A stretch of DNA of 64,000 nt, from assembly GCA_945859605.1 (NCBI GenBank), contig OX243822.1, forward strand, positions 6,430,400-6,494,399. Direction: 5' to 3'. The translations under genes were made by a program, and so were the position numbers. The notes beneath the pieces are model-generated. The model was not told the origin of the DNA. It searched no databases and worked only from the letters and a program-made list of their open reading frames with translations. Positions 14,201-28,445 of this stretch are shown here, one piece after another. Position 1 is the stretch's first letter. Each line of letters begins with the position of its first letter. Origin of the DNA: Lumbricus rubellus (lineage: Eukaryota > Annelida > Clitellata > Crassiclitellata > Lumbricidae).

Positions 14201-16956
14201 GAGATGTGCTGTGAAACAGGGAGCCAGTGAAGAACATCACACAAATAAGCAGAGACGGGGGAATATTTAGGAATGCGGCCAATGAGGCGAGCAGCCGAAC
14301 GAAGAACTCGTTCAAGGCGCCCAATTAGTCCAAGTGGCAGACCCATGAGTACCGAACTGCAATGATCAATTAATAATAATAATAATATATATAATTATAA
14401 TAAATATTATAAACGAACATCAACTGACCAATATTAACGATAATAATTATAATGACAATAATTATAATAATAGCGGCAAAAGAGTTGATGGTGTCGGACT
14501 CACAGTCCGCATCGGCCTTCATCATTTTCGCTTCCTCTTCGAGAAGGTAAGTCTTGAGATTTAACAGAACCTGACATCGCATCTTCACTGGCACCTAAGA
14601 CAAAACGAAAGACAAAGGATGAGAAGACAATGGCATTACTGCTTCTTTCATCCTCCAAACAGGTGACTTTAAACAACCTATGCATGCATGGCATCAACGA
14701 AGGCACGAATAGACAATGATTCACTGAACAAGTGAATGTGTGAATAAATGAAGAAATGAATGAATGAAGAAATCATTTTATGAAGAAATGAAAGAATAAA
14801 AATAAATAAATAAATAAATGAATGAAGAAATGAAGAAATGAATTAATGAAGAAATGAATGAATGAAGAAATTATTTTATGAAGAAATGAAAGAATAAAAA
14901 TAAATAAATGAATGAAGAAATGTATAAATGAAGAAATGTATAAATGAAGAAATGAATGAATGAAGAAATGTACAAATGAATAAATGAATGAATGAAGAAA
15001 TGAAAGAATGACAAAAAATAAATGAATGAAGAAATGTACAAATGAAGAAATGAATGAATGAATGAAGAAATGAAAGAATGACAAAAGAAATAAATGAATG
15101 AAGAAATGTACAAATGAAGAAATGAATGAATGAAGAAATGAAAGAATGACAAAAGAAATAAATGAATGAAGAAATGTAAAAATGAAGAAATGAATTAAAA
15201 ATTGAAATGAATTAAGAAATTTAAAAAAAAATTGACATAAATGAATAAAGATATGAATGAACTAAGAAAAGAATGAATGAAGAAATTCACGAATAAACAA
15301 GCAGCACATACCATGAATGACAGTGCAAATGAATGAACTAGAAAAGAATGAATGCGTAAATAAAAGTCGCTGAGCACTGAATAAAATTGTAGGATATGAT
15401 ATGTTGACTAAACAACTAATCAGCTTACAATAAATGAATACTGTGAAGAAAATAAATAATCACTTTGACATCATTGTTATTTATTTATTTTCTAAATTAT
15501 AAAGTAAACGATAAGAATTTATAAAGTAATAAAACAAATGATAGATAATAATGGAGAGACAATAAAAAAAACAATTTAAAAAAATTTATAACATGGATAA
15601 TACAAATAATACTAAAACAAATCATAGATAACAATGGAGAGATAATATAAAATAAATACCAAAAAGTCTAAAATGAATTATGCAAATAAATAACAAAACA
15701 AATGACAAATAAGCAATGAAATAAAAAAATTAAATTAACAGTCTGCATAAATAAACGATCAACTCTAAAGCAATCAATATAATAACTAGCCAACCAAAAG
15801 ACAAAAGAATGAACTAACAACAGGACGAGCAAATGAGCCGACGACGACCGCATGACTCGCCTCGTTGCTCGTGAGCAGCTCCTGATAGACGTCTCTCAGC
15901 TGCTTGCCGAGCATAAACTCGTAGTTACGAGTCACAAAGAATCCTTCGAAATGACCAACAGAAAATATCAACACCAAAAAATATGCAAAAACTGAAATAT
16001 GCCGATAATAAAATGCCAATAATAAATAAGTGGATGTAATGTAATGTGGTAATGTAATGCAGTCAGTAACTTCTATAGCACCACCCAGAGCCGCTGTGGC
16101 TATTCAGTAGTGCTCCAAGAACAAGATGCCCAAGAGAAGAAACAGGTGATAAGAATTCAGAAGAAGAGGGTAGGGGAAAAGCGAGACAGAGAGAGATGTA
16201 GACAGCGATCCTGAGAGGAGAATCCCACATAAAATTTGCGATCTGATGCTGTGCATGTTTATTTGCACACAAATTCAATTATTGCGCAACAACGCAAAAA
16301 TGAGCAATGTGCATAATTTTCGCACACAATCCCACCTCAATTTTCACAGTTGGGCTTAAAAATCACGACGATAAGCGGTTAATTCAACATATCAACGACA
16401 GCGTTGAGGGAACAATTCAAAATGGCTACCACTAAACGGGACGATGGCATTGAAACCATAGAAGAATTAGTAGTTAAGGACATTTTTTCAGTTAGTAATG
16501 GTGGTGGTAGTGGGGGGTTTGGGGGGGGGGGGGCAGTGGCGGGTCTGGGGACAGTGGGGGGGGTCTTTCTTACCGATGCCAGTGAGCGCTTTGTGCTTGA
16601 CCTCTTCGTCGGAATGATTGAGGAAGTGCAGCAGAAGATCAAAGACCCTCTCGCGAATTGAAACCTGTCGTACGCACAAAAACAACAACAACAACACGGT
16701 GTTATGATCATTGTTACCATCATCATTCTTCATTGTTATTGTCATCGTGCGCCACTGTCTAATGACAATGCTTCAATTATTGAGCATACTCACCATAAAG
16801 ATAGGAAACAGATCAAAGACAGGCATCACGATCCACTCTTATAAGATCGGTTGGCATCGTTTTAAAGGTGTCTAACTGTCATTGGCAATAATTGTGATTG
16901 ACGGACTTGTTGCTCATGGTCCCTACACAGTAACCGTCTCAAGGGAGCAGGAAATG

Positions 16957-17009
<53 letters not shown>

Positions 17010-20000
17010 CCAATCAATCAGAATTTATTTAGCGCCGTAATCACATCAACTATAGTTGATGTGAGTAGGGTATCGGTATAACGACACCGTGTAATAACAA
17101 AGATCATCAGCGACGCCCTCCTACTTTATCCAGGCTTGGGACTGGCACTGGCAGAGTGCGACCAGTGGCGTCGTTGATTAATCGTTATTTATTTATCCAA
17201 CAATGTACAGCATAATAATACAAACAGAGTTAATCGATTGTGTTGAACGTCCAACCCTTATATAGGATCGGTTGACACCGTTTTAAAGGTGTCTAACAAT
17301 CATCAATTTAGTGAATGCTGAAAGATTGGAACAAGTAAATTCCTTTGTCTATCGGTTCCCAACCCGTGGGCCAAAAGTGGCCCGCCAGGCCTAAGAAAAT
17401 GGCCCTCATCTTTCAAAGAATTAACAAAAATATATATAAAAAATGATAATTTGGACAGGATAGAACACATAAATACTTTCTCTTGCAAATTATTCTATTT
17501 TGGCATCTATAAATAACATAAAACATTCTATTTTGAATCAATCACAACAATTTTATATGCTGTTAGTTAGTTAAATCTTAAACTTGTGGCCCCCTAATGT
17601 CATTCAACTGAGAAAAAGTGGCCCTCATGTCCTCCAACTTAAAGAAAGTGGCCCTAAAGGCAAAAAAGTTTGGGAACCACTGATCTAGAGTTACCAACGA
17701 TGCAACTTGTACGAGTGATGTAAAATCAAGGCTGGATGACGGTAATGACGAAACTGGCAAAGCTATGGAAGTATAAATCCATCAGAAACAACATCAAATT
17801 GCGGTTGATGAAGGCCCGTGGCAACATATGGGTGCTGAAGAAGGAGGAAGAAAACCGCATTCAGGAATTTGAGAATAAGTGCATTGGAAAACACTGAGAA
17901 TAACATAGACAAAAATGATGACAAATGCGCAGACATCCAGTTTAGCAAGGGCCAGGAAGGTATTATTAGCTCAACCAAAACTATAAAATTGCGGAATTTT
18001 GGCCACATCATAAGACAGCCGCACGACAATATCGAGAGCAGTGGAGGAAGTCCGAGGACGAGGCAGGACGAGGCAGGATTTCAGAGGCAGGATTTCATGG
18101 CTGGACAACGTCTCGCAATGGATGTTGATTTTGACCTGGCACCGGAACGGAAAGGGCAGCTCCGGCTACTGCGGACTTGATTTAATATAGCGCTGGTGAA
18201 TAAGCTGGTCGCCCTGACGTGGCTTTTGTGGGCGCTGAGAAATTCTCGAAGATTTACATTACATTACATTACAATGGACTGGCCTCGTGGGCACACACCT
18301 GTTGAACGCGGCTCGTGACAGGAGACTTTTGGACAATAATTACACTCCATTCTTGTAGCCAACCGTCAAGATGCGACGACGGCGTCTTGATATATGACAA
18401 GAGACGAAGGTTAATCGATTGCGTTGAACGTCCAACCCTTATATAGCATCGGTTGACACCATTTTTAAAGGTGTCTAACTATCATCAGCAATCGCTAGCG
18501 AATGACTTGCTCGTAGTGTCTATACCAGAGGTTCTCAAACTGTGGTACGCGTACCCCAAGGGGTACGCCAGGCGCCGGTAAGGGGTACGCGAAAATTTCC
18601 AGAAATATAACTTTTTCTTTGAGTTTATGTACTTTGTGTTCATTTTCCATGATTAGCAATGATTTTTAACATTGCTTCAAGCAACAGCATCGTAATTTCT
18701 TTCTTTATAGATATAGACATCAGACATTTTCATGGAAAAAATGGAAAATATTTTTAAGATTTCGACCGGGTGACTAAAAAAAAGGTCATCAGAAATTTTC
18801 ATGGCAAAAATGGAAAATATTTTCAAAGATTTCTGGAAATTCAGCCTCCCCAAAACTTAAATCCTGGCCGCCACTGAAAACACCCCCGAAATAAAATCCT
18901 GGCTACGGCCTTGATTATAGTGCATGCAACATGTTTATGTTTAAGCCTGTCACTATAAATTTGAAACAAATTAATATATAATTGGTTGAAAGAACCAAAA
19001 CCAGAAATTCTCAGCGCACGCAATGAGCGCAGGCTATTATATAGCTCAATAAAGATAGCTGAATTGTTCTAAGGATTAATTTCTGGTCGAGCTTTAAAAT
19101 TTTAGATTCCTTTCAGCACGTCATATAATTATATATCTGTTTGAAACTAGTTTTTGAACTGTATATTCTTGCTATCAAAAATAAATATGGGCTAAATTTG
19201 AGTTTGAAATTGACAAATATTAAACCAGGTAAGCCTATTTTTTTTAAATCTGTGCTAGTCAAAACAAGCACGCGGCAATAGCCTATAACGCTATAGGTTA
19301 GCTCTTTCTTACAGGAATTATAGACCAATTTCCCCTTTTTGTTGATATGATTGCATCATTTGCATGATTAAAACTTTGCATATTTTCAATTTTGCTCCCT
19401 GTAAGGGCCTGTATGTAGGCTATACGACTCTAATAGTCCACAACATTCAATGATTAAAATGACTTCTTAGTTGTCACTGCAATGGTGACTAGGCAATGGC
19501 ATCTTGTTTCTGATCTGACTTTGCTGGGGGTACGCCACCATTCGATTTTTTTTGGGGGGGTACAATAAAAATAAAGTTTGAGAACCCCTGGTCTATACGG
19601 TACGTACACTAGATGGATCCGATTTGACCACGGTCTATGACAACAGAGGCCGTTACCCTGGACAGAAATTTGCTCGGCATATTACAGCACTTATGAGCAA
19701 GGTACTAGACAAGTAAATCAAATTGTATACGGTACACTGCATCGCGCTCCATCCTTATATAGGAACGGTTGAGAACCTTTGTAAAGGTGTCGAACTATCA
19801 TCAGCATATGACTTTATGGTTCCCTATGCCCCCACAGCCACAAGGCAGCATAGGGCATTTTCGGTCACTGGACCTTCCGTCTGGAACGACCTTCCCTCTA
19901 ACCTTCGTTCCCAACCTCGGAACATCTCTGGCACATTCTATAGATTGCTCAAGACTTTTCTTTTTACCCGGGCCTGGGTCGGGAGCGCCTCTGAGTAGAT

Positions 20001-20027
20001 TCCTTGAAGGGGCGCTACATAAATTGC

Positions 20028-20060
<33 letters not shown>

Positions 20061-20113
20061 ATTGACATCGAAGGATCTGGCTTAAGGTCCCTATTATTTA
20101 TGTTACAATTTCA

Positions 20114-20145
<32 letters not shown>

Positions 20146-20155
20146 CTCGTCACCG

Positions 20156-20213
<58 letters not shown>

Positions 20214-20834
20214 GTACGCACACACGCTTGTCCTTGACCTACCTTCTTCTCCTTCTGGCCAAACTCCTCGGCGTCAAGGTCAAAGTGTTTGCAGAGAAGA
20301 CCGACGGTGAAGAGCGACCGGAGAAGCGTCGGACGACTCGACACGAACAGAGAACTCTTCGGATCGGCAAACTTCTCCGACTTGAAGTTGGAAAGCAGTC
20401 CTGTCGAAGTCAACGGAGATTCAAGGTCAGAGACGACGTTCAAGGTCAAAGAGGCTCAAGGTCAAAAAGATTCAAAGTTAGAGAGATGAAGATAAATGAA
20501 TTGCAGGTGACAGAGATTAAAGGTGACAGAGATTAAAGGTGACAGAGATTAAAGGTGACAGATATTAAAGGTGACAGAGACTAAAGGTGACAGAGATTAA
20601 AGGTGACAGAGATTAAAGGTTACAGAGATTAAAGGTGACAGAGATTAAAGGTGACAGAGACTAAAGGTCAAATACACTCAGGCTTTAAAAGAATTCAAGG
20701 TCAAAGAGATTTCAAATCACAGATTCGAGGTCAGAGAGATTCAAAGTCAAAATGGATAATAGGTCAGAGAAATCTAGGTACAAATTAGAGCATGCTATCA
20801 AAACTCACCTAGATCTTTGCGCCACGAGCAACTA

Positions 20835-20870
<36 letters not shown>

Positions 20871-23800
20871 TTCCATTGTTTAGATCACAAGTAACTAGCA
20901 CTGTTCAAAATGAGTTTCCAAATTATGTCAACAGACTTTCATGCTCTGATATTTAGAACTGACCAAAGAAACGCTGGAAGCAGTCTCGGACAAGCTTGAA
21001 GTTGTGAGTTACATCTTTAACAATGGCGCCAAGACAACTGACGCAACTCTGCACAATCTGCATGAATAAAAACAACATGAACGATGCAAATCATGTGACT
21101 CATTAATTACTTAATCATGTGAAGCTAACATCAAATGGCTTTCAACTAACTCAGCAAAGATCTAGCTTCGTTTAAGTACCTCACCAAAGTTCCAATTAAG
21201 TATTTCACAAAAGTGTTAGTGACTTTGAAGTACGTACCTCGCGAAAGTGTTAGTGGCTTTCAACTCCCTTGCCAAAGTGCTAGTGACTTTCAAGTACCTC
21301 ACCAAAAGCTAGCAACTTTTAAAGTACCCTACCAAAGTGTTAGCAACTTTCAACACCCTCACTACACAAAAGTGCTAGAGACTTTTAAGTACCCCCAAAA
21401 AGTACTAGAGACTTCTAAGTACCCAACAAAAGTGCTAGAGACCCTTAAATACTCAACACCGAAGTGCATGAGTGCAGTTCTTAACTACATCGAATTATGC
21501 TGGCTTCATAAAGGCTGATACCTCTTCCCCCTCATCTTAAAAGATGGGGAGTAAATGGGTGAGCAGCTCACCATCATTCCATGCTTAAGGATGAGCTTCA
21601 TCATATCCTCCTCGAGTTGAGCAAGGAAACTCTCGCTCGGATGATCCATCAGAGGAACAGCCAACTCAAGGATACGAGCGACGTTGTTCAATAGCAATAG
21701 ATCGCCCTGACCCTAAACAACAGTTTATGTAGAGCATATTACAACAGTTTATGTAGAGCATTTTTATTTTAACAGTTTATATTTATAACAGCTTATATGG
21801 AGCATTTATAACAGTTTATGTACAGCATTTATAACTGTTTTATATAGAGCATTTATAACAGTTTATGTACAGCATTTATAACAGTTTACGTAGAGCATTT
21901 TTAACAGTTTATATAGAGCATTTTTAACAGTTTATATGGAGCATTTATAACAGTTTATATGGAGCATTTATAACAGTTTATATGTAGCATTTATAACAGT
22001 TTATGTAGAGCATTAACAACAGTATATATGGAGCATTTTTAACAGTTAACATGGAGCATTTTAACAGTTTCTATACAGCATATACAACAGTTCATTTAGA
22101 TCATATAATAATAATAATAATAATAATAATATTTTCTTTAATTTAGTGCCTGCAAGACGCACTGCGGTTTACATTTACAAGTTATGCAGTAATCTTAATT
22201 AAACTTATAACTACCAACTGAGCAGACAGCTTTGCAATTACACGGCGCCAATAGCAGCCTACAAAGCATGTCCGCCCAACGAGGGCTCGAACTCACTACC
22301 TCTCGCACTCTACGCCAGCGTGTTATCCATTGCGCTACCGTCCCCTATCAAAATCTCAATATATACAACAATTTATATACACAGCATATACAATAGTCTA
22401 CATAGAGCATTTACAACAGTTTATATAGAGCACATACTTAATAATGAATGAATGAACGAATATTAAAAATAGAAGGAACGCACTGTGCACTTGATGTCGA
22501 GATACGGTTGGATGATGATGCAGTGTGGCACGAGCAACTGCGGCTTCACTTTGCAGAACAAGTAGAGCGTTGAAAAGCAAGCAACGAGACGTGAGTTGCT
22601 CGCCTTGCCAACCTCTGCAACCACACACAACAAACACATGATGAAGTACAAGGCAATTTGTAATTGTAAATTTATATAGCGCCACTTCAAGAGAACTCCT
22701 CAGAGGCGCGCCAAGGCAAACTAAAATAATAATCATATAAAGAACGTACGGTGCATTAGCGTCGCCTTCCACCTGTACGCAGGCTTGGGACTGGCACTGT
22801 CAGTGTATGCACAGAGGAGTTTAGGACATTCTTTTTTGACACTGTGCACTGCACTCGTAAACTGTATAATTCTTGAATCAGGGTAAATAATTCCGTCCCT
22901 GTTTGCACTCTGACAGTACCAGTCCCAAGCCTATATAAAAAAGGAGGGCGACGCTAATGATCTTTGTTATCAGAAAGGCCATTAAACTGAAACTACAACA
23001 ACGGTGAGCAATACAAGAAAACTGAATGCAAGATTTAAAACATAATCTGCTACTTAGACACCTTTAAAATCGTTTGCTTGCGATTCTATAAATAACTGTT
23101 CATTCACTTAGCGAGTGGATGATATATGTAGATTGTAGATAGGACTTCATTGTATTAAGACATGGAACTTTCAAAGAGCCTCTAACCATGCCACTGTTGG
23201 CACTCTAGAAGTGCCAGTCCCAAGCCTGGATAAAGGAGGAGGACGACACTGATGATTCTTGCCATTACAGAGTTTCATTAAACTGAAACTTCTCTTACTA
23301 ATGAGAGTGAACAAAGATAGTGAGACAAATGTCTGTTTGTCTGTCTGGTGTCTCTCTGTCTGGTCTGTCTCTCTCCCTCTCTGTCTGTCTCTCTCTTCAT
23401 CCCATTCCATGGGAGTAGTCAGGTGGAAGAACAAAAGGTGTTTGACAAAAAGGATTCATGGTGGTTGAGTTTTACCAGCGGCCTTCTCTTCCAGCTGTAA
23501 GACGTTCTCAACAAGACAGTTGACGATTTGGACGCACGCCCTTTCCACCGGCTTATCCTTCGCATCTTCCTCTTTCTTCAGCAACTGAAAATCAAATTAA
23601 TCTCAGTAATAACCAAGCGAATTAACAAAACATATGATCATTAAAAGAAATGACCAATAGAATAAAAACACATGACCGTTAAAAGAAATGACCCATAAAA
23701 TACACGATCATTTAAAAATGACCAAAAAACCCACATGATCGTTAAAAAGAAATGACCAATAAAACACACGATCATCTAAAAAATGACCAATAAAACACAT

Positions 23801-25264
23801 GATCATTAACAGAAATGACCAATAAAACACGCGGTCATTTAAAAAATGACAAATAAAACACATGAACATTGCAATAAATGACTCAAAAATCACTCAAACA
23901 AATGTTTGGGCTAACATCAAATTCATTTAATAATAACATTTAACAAATATTTAAAACTAACAACAGCAACCAAGATCACTCAAAGAGCTACTACTACTAC
24001 CAACAACAAATAGCCATTGCTACAAGCTGTTCTCAATTTCACAAACTGTTGAAGACTGTTTTTTTCGCTTGATCTCGGCCGGGAGCGCCTCTGAGTAGAT
24101 ACCTTGAAGGGGCGCTATATAAATTTTGATTGATTTATTGATTGATTAGAGATGCAATTCCTGTTGGCAGACTCACGTTGTCCATGAGCTGCTCGAGCCA
24201 GTCATAACCGGACTCGCGACACGCGGCGACGACATCGGTGATGTTCATGACACGTGTCAGCAGCCGTGACGTGTCTTTGTCACGCACCGGTGTAAACCAC
24301 ATGCTCTGAAACGTCTCGTTGACAAGTTTCTGTCACAAAAAAACCGACAACACGGTAATGTAACACACAGCAGCACCAGCTTATGTAGCTCAAGATTGTA
24401 TATAGGTAGTCCAAAAAACAATTGACTCGGCCTTCCATTCGCTAGGTGGTGTTGGTAAAATGAGCAGGGGGCATACAAAACTCATCTCACTACATTAATT
24501 TTCTTCCTTGACTGTAAAATGTACATGGTTTCAGCTTAGAAAGCCCTTTCTTTTAAAGACAATATCATGTTCTGCATATTTTCATTAAGGCATCTCAGAG
24601 CTGTTCGGCGTTCTGTTTCCAATAGGTAACAAAGTACCTCAGAGCCTCAAAAATAATAAATTAAATCATAAAAATCAACTGCCAATAACTCGATATAACA
24701 AAGACTAATAGTAATAAAAATAATAATTCATGAGCAAAAGAAACTGGTTCTCCTGTGGCAATAGAAGCTGGGTCTGATTCCCTTCGTTGTGTAACTCACG
24801 CGAATGCCTTCCTCATGGCATAAAAAATAAAATAATAATAAATAAAATAATTAAATCAATTGTAAATAAATCAAAATAACAACTCACTCGAATGCCTTCC
24901 TCGTCGTTGACTCTCCGAATCATCTTGACGCACATCTCCGGAATCTTCGGGAAGTCCGTCTGCTCGAGACAGATGTCGCGGAAGATCTTGATGACTCGCT
25001 TCCTCACACTGATCCCAGTGTCCTGTTGAACACACGCAACACCGTTGATACAAAGAAATAGAGAGAGAGATACAAAGAAGAGATGGAGAGAGAGACATAT
25101 ACACAACGACAGGGAGAGCTAGAGGGAGAGCCTGAGAAATAGAAAGACAGAGACAGACAGATCGATACAAAGACAGTGAGAGACAGACAGACCGATACAG
25201 ACAGTGAGAGACAGACAGGGACAAAGAGACAGATATGCAGATACAAAGACAGTGAGAGACACAT

Positions 25265-25296
<32 letters not shown>

Positions 25297-28200
25297 GCAG
25301 AAGCTTAATAACCTGTGTACAACACTAATTAATCTTACCATCTGCATGGCAATAAACATTCTCAAAGATCCAAAGTTACAATAATGTAGAGATGCCCATT
25401 TTTCCTCTACAAATGATTGTTCCTCACTTAACAATTGTTCCTCACTTAACAGTTGTTCCTCACTAAACAATTGTTCCTCATTTAACAGTTGTTCCTCACT
25501 AAACAATTGTTCCTCACTTAACAATTGTTCCTCACCTAACAATTGTTCCTCACTTAACAATTGTTCCTCATTTAACAGTTGTTCCTCACTTAATAGTTGT
25601 TCCTCACTTAACAATTGTTCCTCACTTAACAATTGTTCCTCACTTAACAATTGTTCCTCATTTAACAATTGTTCCTCACTTAACAATTGTTCCTCATTTA
25701 ACAATTGTTCCTCACTTAACAATTGTTCCTCATTTAACAATTGTTCCTCACTTAACAATTGTTCCTCATTTAACAACTGTTCCTCACTTAACAATTGTTC
25801 CTCATTTAACAACTGTTCCTCACTTAACAATTGTTCCTCATTTAACAACTGTTCCTCACTTAACAATTGTTCCTCATTTAACAACTGTTCCTCACTTAAC
25901 AATTGTTCCTCATTTAACAACTGTTCCTCACTTAACAATTGTTCCTCATTTAACAACTGTTCCTCACCTAACAATTGTTCCTCATTTAACAGTTGTTCCT
26001 CATTTAACAGTTGTTCCTCACTTAATAGTTGTTCCTCACTTAACAATTGTTCCTCACTTAACAATTGTTCCTCACTTAACAATTGTTCCTCATTTAACAA
26101 TTGTTCCTCACTTAACAATTGTTCCTCATTTAACAACTGTTCCTCACTTAACAATTGTTCCTCATTTAACAACTGTTCCTCACTTAACAATTGTTCCTCA
26201 TTTAACAACTGTTCCTCACTTAACAATTGTTCCTCATTTAACAACTGTTCCTCACTTAACAATTGTTCCTCATTTAACAACTGTTCCTCACTTAACAATT
26301 GTTCCTCATTTAACAACTGTTCCTCACCTAACAATTGTTCCTCACTTAACAACTGTTCCTCACTTAACAGTTGTTCCTCATTTAACAACTGTTCCTCACT
26401 TAACAATTGTTCCTCATTTAACAACTGTTCCTCACCTAACAATTGTTCCTCACTTAACAATTGTTCCTCATTTAACAATTGTTCCTCACTTAACAATTGT
26501 TCCTCACTTAACAATTGTTCCTCACTTAACAATTGTTCCTCACTTAACAATTGTTCCTCACTTAACAATTGTTCCTCACTTAACAATTGTTCCTCACTTA
26601 ACAATTGTTCCTCACTTAACAATTGTTCCTCACTTAACAATTGTTCCTCTCATAACAACCCTTCCACTCAACCCCCTTCCTAACAACCTACCAGAATTCG
26701 TTCGGACAGCATGTCGTAATATTGCGCCGTGAGTTCCGGTCGAATGAGAACGAATTTGCCGACGAGTTCGATGGCCGCCTCACGAACGGACGTTGATTGA
26801 TCGAGAAAACGACCGTGGACACCATTCTGCATATCCATCTGAAAACGATAGACAACGCAAACATGTTGTCACGTGTTGTAGCATAATGTCACATGTTGTA
26901 AATATTGTCACATGTTGCAATATATTGTCACATGATGTAACGCGTTTTCACATGTTGTAACGAATATTGTCACATGTTGTAACGTATCTACACATGTTGT
27001 AACGCATTGCCACATGTTGTACCATATTGGTCACATGTTGTAACGCATTGCCACATGTTGTAACATGTTGTAACATGTTGTAACGCAATGCCACATGTTG
27101 TAACATACTTTCACGTGTTGCAGCACATCGTCCCAGGTCTTAAAATATTGTCACATGCTTTAAATATTGTCACATGCTTTAAATATTGTCACATGTTGTA
27201 AATATTGTCACATGTTGTAACATAACGTCACATGTTGTAACATAATGTCACATGTTGTAAATACTGTCATTTTAAGCACCGTTGCTAGATTCTTAAGCGA
27301 AGATTTAGAAGCAGTCGAATACATGAATTGCATAACCTTATCCCCGTGTAACTTTAAAAACAAATAATCTGAAATTTTTAAACTTTGATCGCATTTAGAT
27401 TTAGCCCCGTATAAACTCAGATCGCATAACTATAGCCCCTGTCGCTCTTGCCATGTAGTCTTAGCCCCCCTCCCACCCCGTAATCTTTTTCAGGGCCCGA
27501 TAGTAAAGTTTTCTTTGCATGTTCCAACTCCAAGTGGCATCAGAGTCTGACCCTTTATAGATACAGTAGAATTCTCTAATTTAAACACTTTATTTACGCC
27601 ACTGACAAATATATAGTACGGGTAAAATTTGATTAAAAAGGTGTCTTATTATTGCATCAATAATTACCCTGGCCAGTATCGCTGGGTCTGCCTCAATGAC
27701 GGCCGTCAGACACTTGAGGGCTTTTGTTCGTACGGCAACAGCTGTCTCGTTCAGAACTTTGAGAATCTACAACAACGACAACGATGATAACGACGATAAC
27801 AACAACAACAACAACAACAACAATTCAGCCAGAGATATAACATCTGAATCTTTACCTCTTCTAAACAATTAAGAAAGTTTTTTGGTCTATCTGCATGTGT
27901 TAGTATTTGAGCATATGTCAGAATGCATGTATGTCTGTATGTACTACATGTATGTCTGCATGTATATATTTACGTATGCATGTATGCATGTATGTATGTA
28001 TGTAAGTATGCATGTCTGCATGCATGTCATTATCGGTAAGTATGTACCAAAAATAGACAAAGAAATGAGATTTTAGAAAAATGAACAGCCTAAGGAAGAC
28101 AAATTTATGATACAACCACAAAGTATTCATTGGTGAGTCACCACAAATAAACAAATGAATTGTATGAATTCTCACAAAGTGTACATAGGTAAGTGAGTAA

Positions 28201-28392
28201 CTACACAAATAGGTATGAACAGGTGTGAGCTCGTTAGACGTACCTGCGTCAGGTAGATGTCAAAGCTCTGTGAGAACGGTCGATTGGAAGCGAGATAGCG
28301 AGTGACGAGAAGAGCGTTCTCATAGTTCAACTTGCTCGGTGAAGGCCTTTCGAAAGAAACAAAAAAGTTCAATAGTCAATCACAAGGCAGCT

Positions 28393-28445
<53 letters not shown>

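Noticed and set aside
16404..16661. Plus-strand Gly-rich frame
   Set aside because: Antisense to nipbl exon 35 plus a G-run; no independent support.
24871..26640. 589-codon minus-strand open frame with a hexapeptide repeat
   Set aside because: It is the 18-bp minisatellite of intron 27 read through into exon 28 in the wrong frame. Exon 28 in its correct frame is unmistakable NIPBL.
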